Positions 40,096-42,415 of a stretch of 42,415 nt of DNA are shown piece by piece. The notes under the pieces were generated by a model. That model was not told where the DNA came from, ran no database searches, and was given only the letters and a program-made list of their open reading frames with translations. Both the position numbers and the translations under genes were made by a program. The DNA is from JANXQG01 sp037147235 (lineage in GTDB: Bacteria; Planctomycetota; Planctomycetia; Pirellulales; Thermoguttaceae). Each line of letters starts with the position of its first letter. The first letter of the stretch is position 1. The stretch spans positions 1-42,415 of the forward strand of contig JBAWVO010000016.1 in the NCBI GenBank assembly GCA_037147235.1, in the 5' to 3' direction.

Positions 40096-40740
40096 ATGTC
40101 GATCATTCTTGTAGCCATTCTGGCTATATCAGTTTCCCCAAGCGAGTCACCGCACGAGAGCGCAATGCCGGCGGTCCAAGCTGTCTCGCCGGCCGCTGTT
40201 CGCAGCGGCCCCAAGTTGTCGGACGCCGCGCACGCCGCAATGCGGCATTGGGCCAAGGCCACCGATCAGGAGGCCGACACGGCAGCCCGTGAGCTCCTGG
40301 GCATCTATCGCGAGATTCAGCAAGACACTCGCATGGCCCGATCGCAGCGAGAGACGCTGCGGCTGACGGTTCGCGCCCGGCTCGATCAGCTTTGCACGCA
40401 GATCGGCAAGCGCGTTGCAAAGGATAAGGCGACCGCTAAGGCGAACTCCGCCGTGAAGTCGGTCGCGGCGAACGGGAATAAGCAAGGCAACGTGGCACTT
40501 GCCCAGGTTGGAGTGCCTGTCGGTGGCGGGGCGGCCAGCCAAAACGCCAACGCCGACAATGGTCAGCAGCTTGTCGACCTGATTCAGAACGTCATCTGTT
40601 CTAAAAGCTGGGACGTCAACGGCGGTGCCTGCTCGATTTACTATTGGCAGCAGCAACACGCGATCGTCGTTCGCGCCACCGATGATGTTCACGGAGAGAT
40701 TTCCGACACGCTCGATCAACTCAACCGCGCTAACCATTGA
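40096..40740 (+). CDS. Exported protein of unknown function, coupled to cinA
   Basis: 214 residues. AAGGAGGT (40081-40088) lies 7 nt before ATG 40096; an out-of-frame ATG at 40091 is too close, so spacing decides the start. A short signal (SIILVAILAISVSPS) precedes a helical region (LSDAAHAAMRHWAKATDQEA) rich in Arg/Glu. The C-terminus (LVDLIQNVICSKSWDVNGGA, CSIYYWQQQHAIVVRATDDV) is a compact alpha/beta domain like the short repeats found in secretin-type or DUF proteins of planctomycetes. The stop overlaps the cinA start as TTGA, so the two are coupled. Function unknown. Confidence 0.68.
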   Translation: MSIILVAILAISVSPSESPHESAMPAVQAVSPAAVRSGPKLSDAAHAAMRHWAKATDQEADTAARELLGIYREIQQDTRMARSQRETLRLTVRARLDQLCTQIGKRVAKDKATAKANSAVKSVAANGNKQGNVALAQVGVPVGGGAASQNANADNGQQLVDLIQNVICSKSWDVNGGACSIYYWQQQHAIVVRATDDVHGEISDTLDQLNRANH

Positions 40741-41975
40741 ACGCCGAAATCCTCGCCATTGGCGATGAAATCACCGGTGGACAACTCCTCGACACCAACT
40801 CGCAGTGGCTCAGCCAGCGACTAGGTGAGCTGGGTGTTCGCGTCCTGTATCACTCGACTGTTGGCGACGAGTTGCAGCCATGCATCGACGTTTTCCGCTG
40901 CGCGATCCAACGAGCCGACATCGTCATCTCCACCGGCGGGCTGGGGCCAACGGCCGACGACCTCACGCGCGAGGCCCTCGCCGCGGCAGTCGATCGCCGG
41001 CTGATCATGGTGCCGGAAGCCCTTGAGCAGATCCGGCAGCTTTTCGCCCAGCGGAAGCGGGAAATGCCCAAGAGCAACGAGCTTCAGGCCTACTTCCCCG
41101 AAGGCAGCCGCGTTGTGCCAAATCCCAATGGCACCGCGCCGGGCATCGATTTGGACATCCCGCGGACCCATGGCGGCCGTTGCCGATTCTTCGCCTTGCC
41201 AGGCGTTCCGGCCGAGATGCGAGAGATGTGGCAGGGGTATTTGCTTGCGGCCCTCCGTGGCATGGGTGCCGGCGGCCGCGTCATTTTGCGGCGGAACATC
41301 AAGTGCTTCGGTGTGGGCGAAAGCCAGATGGAGTCGCTCATGCCCGATCTCATTCGTCGCGATCGAATTCCTCGCGTAGGCATCAATGCCAGCCGAGCAA
41401 CGATCATTCTACGGATCGTCGCCGAGGGGGATGGCGAAGCGCATTGCTGTGCCCAGATCGATGCCACCGTGACCGAAATCCACCAGCACCTCGGCACGTT
41501 GGTCTATGGCGAGGGCGATGAGGAGTTGCAAGACGTCGTGCTCCGCATGCTTCGCCAGCGCGGTCAGACCTTGGCCTCGGCCGAAATCGCCACGGCCGGG
41601 CTCGTTGCCCAGTGGATGGCGAAGGCCGGCGCGGGCGCGGGTCACTATCGCGGTGGATTGGTCGCAACGGACGAGGCCGCGATGGCACGCTTATTGCCCT
41701 TGGGTGCGGCAGCGTCTTCGCAGGGCGACGAATCGTTCGCCCGCGCGATGGCAATCGCTTGTCGCGAGCAGTTTCAGACCGACTTCGGCTTGGCCGTTGG
41801 CTCCCTGCCCCCCGTCAGCGACACGGGGGAATCCAAGCAGGTCCATTTCGCCTTGGCCTCGTCAACCGGCGTACAGACTTTTCACGTTTCGTCCGGCATT
41901 CATCCCGACATCGTCGGAGACTATTGTGCCAAGCACGCGATCAATCGGGTGCGGTTGGCGTTCATGCCGGTATAA
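40737..41975 (+). CDS. cinA: CinA-like protein with degenerate C-terminal amidase domain
   Basis: 412 residues from a TTG start at 40737 that overlaps the upstream stop (TTGA). N-terminal MoCF-like domain: ILAIGDEITGGQLLDTNSQWL, VISTGGLGPTADDLTREAL and FALPGVPAEM. A linker domain follows. The C-terminal CinA domain, normally a nicotinamide-nucleotide amidase with a SAES[CT]TGG-type motif, reads SAEIATAGLV (281-290) and lacks the Ser/Cys-Thr-Gly-Gly core, so NMN deamidation is probably lost. The N-terminal ADP-ribose pyrophosphatase site looks intact. TTG start and coupling suggest low, linked expression. Confidence 0.88.
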   Translation: MNAEILAIGDEITGGQLLDTNSQWLSQRLGELGVRVLYHSTVGDELQPCIDVFRCAIQRADIVISTGGLGPTADDLTREALAAAVDRRLIMVPEALEQIRQLFAQRKREMPKSNELQAYFPEGSRVVPNPNGTAPGIDLDIPRTHGGRCRFFALPGVPAEMREMWQGYLLAALRGMGAGGRVILRRNIKCFGVGESQMESLMPDLIRRDRIPRVGINASRATIILRIVAEGDGEAHCCAQIDATVTEIHQHLGTLVYGEGDEELQDVVLRMLRQRGQTLASAEIATAGLVAQWMAKAGAGAGHYRGGLVATDEAAMARLLPLGAAASSQGDESFARAMAIACREQFQTDFGLAVGSLPPVSDTGESKQVHFALASSTGVQTFHVSSGIHPDIVGDYCAKHAINRVRLAFMPV

Positions 41976-42011
41976 GCACCGGAAAACATGGGTAGGTCAG
42001 GGCAATTTGGG

Positions 42012-42040
42012 TTGACAACGCCATGCTTGTCTGTGAAAAT
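42012..42040 (+). promoter_or_regulatory. Sigma70-type promoter upstream of the ammonium-transporter-like gene
   Basis: TTGACA (42012-42017) and GAAAAT (42035-42040) are 17 bp apart, with a TGn extension just before the -10. About 145 bp upstream of the ATG at 42186. The 41976-42185 gap holds nothing else that I recognise. Confidence 0.5.
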
Positions 42041-42185
42041 GTGGCAAGCTTTTGTTGCACTTTGGCGGTCGAATATGTGTTCGCAGGAAGAAGACCGTGA
42101 AACCTGAAGAGACATTTCGATCAACAACTTCCCGCCGTGCCAAGGCGCGAAAAAACAGACCAACCCCGGATTGTGGAAAAACCTG

Positions 42186-42415
42186 ATGAAAAATAGCTTC
42201 CTCTCTGTATTGCTTTGCGTCATTGGCCAGTGCCTATTGTGTTCAGAGGCTTGGGCAGGCCAAGGCGTATTGGCCCCCGTCGTCAATGAAGTGCAGCAGG
42301 TGGCGCAGTACAACTTTGCCATTCACATTCTGGCGATGTTGCTGGTGGGCTTCGGTTTTCGTCGAGTAGACATAATATGGTTTTCTCATTTAGGTATGCT
42401 TTGTATTCTCTGTTT
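42186..42415 (+). CDS. Start of an Amt/Rh ammonium-transporter-like gene, partial and possibly frameshifted
   Basis: Only about 76 codons are in the window. A signal-like N-terminus (SFLSVLLCVIGQCLLCSEA, cleavage near AWA-GQ) leads into VAQYNFAIHILAMLLVGFGF, which strongly recalls the first membrane helix of planctomycete Amt/Rh transporters. The expected continuation (LMVFVK…Y) is absent in frame, where the chain reads RRVDIIWFSHLG instead. In the neighbouring frame, MVFSFRYALYS resembles the missing part, so a frameshift near 42355-42380 is suspected. A diverged relative is also possible. Amt proteins carry ammonium across the membrane. Confidence 0.5.
   Translation, partial: MKNSFLSVLLCVIGQCLLCSEAWAGQGVLAPVVNEVQQVAQYNFAIHILAMLLVGFGFRRVDIIWFSHLGMLCILC

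Noticed and set aside
42043..42058. Possible sigma54 promoter before the ammonium-transporter-like gene
   Set aside because: GG and GC are separated by 12 bp rather than the required 10, so the -24/-12 spacing is wrong.
1..42415. CRISPR array or rRNA operon
   Set aside because: No evenly spaced repeats with unique spacers and no rRNA sequence; only the single tRNA-Pro was found.

Overview
The window most resembles a planctomycete of the Pirellulales type. The evidence is a set of gene families that I know mainly from that group: a BBP7-like outer-membrane barrel, a second exported barrel-like protein, a variant SEC-C protein opening with CPGGTGKK, and several tiny exported or membrane proteins. 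There is also a Tat-exported sugar-isomerase-like protein, an unusual UvrA paralogue and large SSS symporters. GC is moderately high, genes sit in short operons, and the gaps are rich in small palindromic repeats. No species is assigned.

Layout. 1-3184: a GH5 glycosidase converges on a BBP7-like barrel. 3185-6423: SEC-C protein and ribD. 6443-7534: a compact regulator/nucleotidyltransferase plus HEPN pair with its own promoter and two tandem operators. 7719-10440: exported beta-propeller, then motA-motB. 10448-15484 (minus): hemG, an SSS symporter, a 70-residue membrane protein and glgC. 15485-19237: rimI between palindromic repeats, an exported barrel-like protein, a SAM methyltransferase, and csrA. 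19378-26713 (minus): small conserved ORF, GNAT/CelD-like transferase, exported transglutaminase/discoidin protein, membrane metallophosphoesterase, and a PAS-GAF-REC regulator. 27223-29683: two small planctomycete-type genes, then fumC and a DUF493 gene on the minus strand. 29944-31465: DinB-like gene, DUF2007-like remnant, and a vapBC pair bracketed by a 14-bp direct repeat. 31570-35768: UvrA paralogue and a Tat-exported isomerase-like protein. 35856-36985: a debris zone with a MITE-like palindrome, a possible toxin tip with an intact downstream gene, a possible transposase tail and a methyltransferase fragment. 36997-39891 (minus): GH78 rhamnosidase and tRNA-Pro(GGG). 40096 to the end: exported protein translationally coupled to cinA, then the start of an ammonium-transporter-like gene that loses its expected sequence.

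Themes. Two glycosidases, the isomerase-like protein, the symporter and glgC fit a polysaccharide-degrading, glycogen-storing life. Small selfish or defence-like modules (HEPN/nucleotidyltransferase, vapBC, possible toxin/immunity relic) and at least five families of short palindromic repeats account for most non-housekeeping structure. The strongest candidates for something undescribed are the HEPN/nucleotidyltransferase locus with its near-leaderless promoter and helically phased operators, and the UvrA paralogue that seems to lack the insertion domain.
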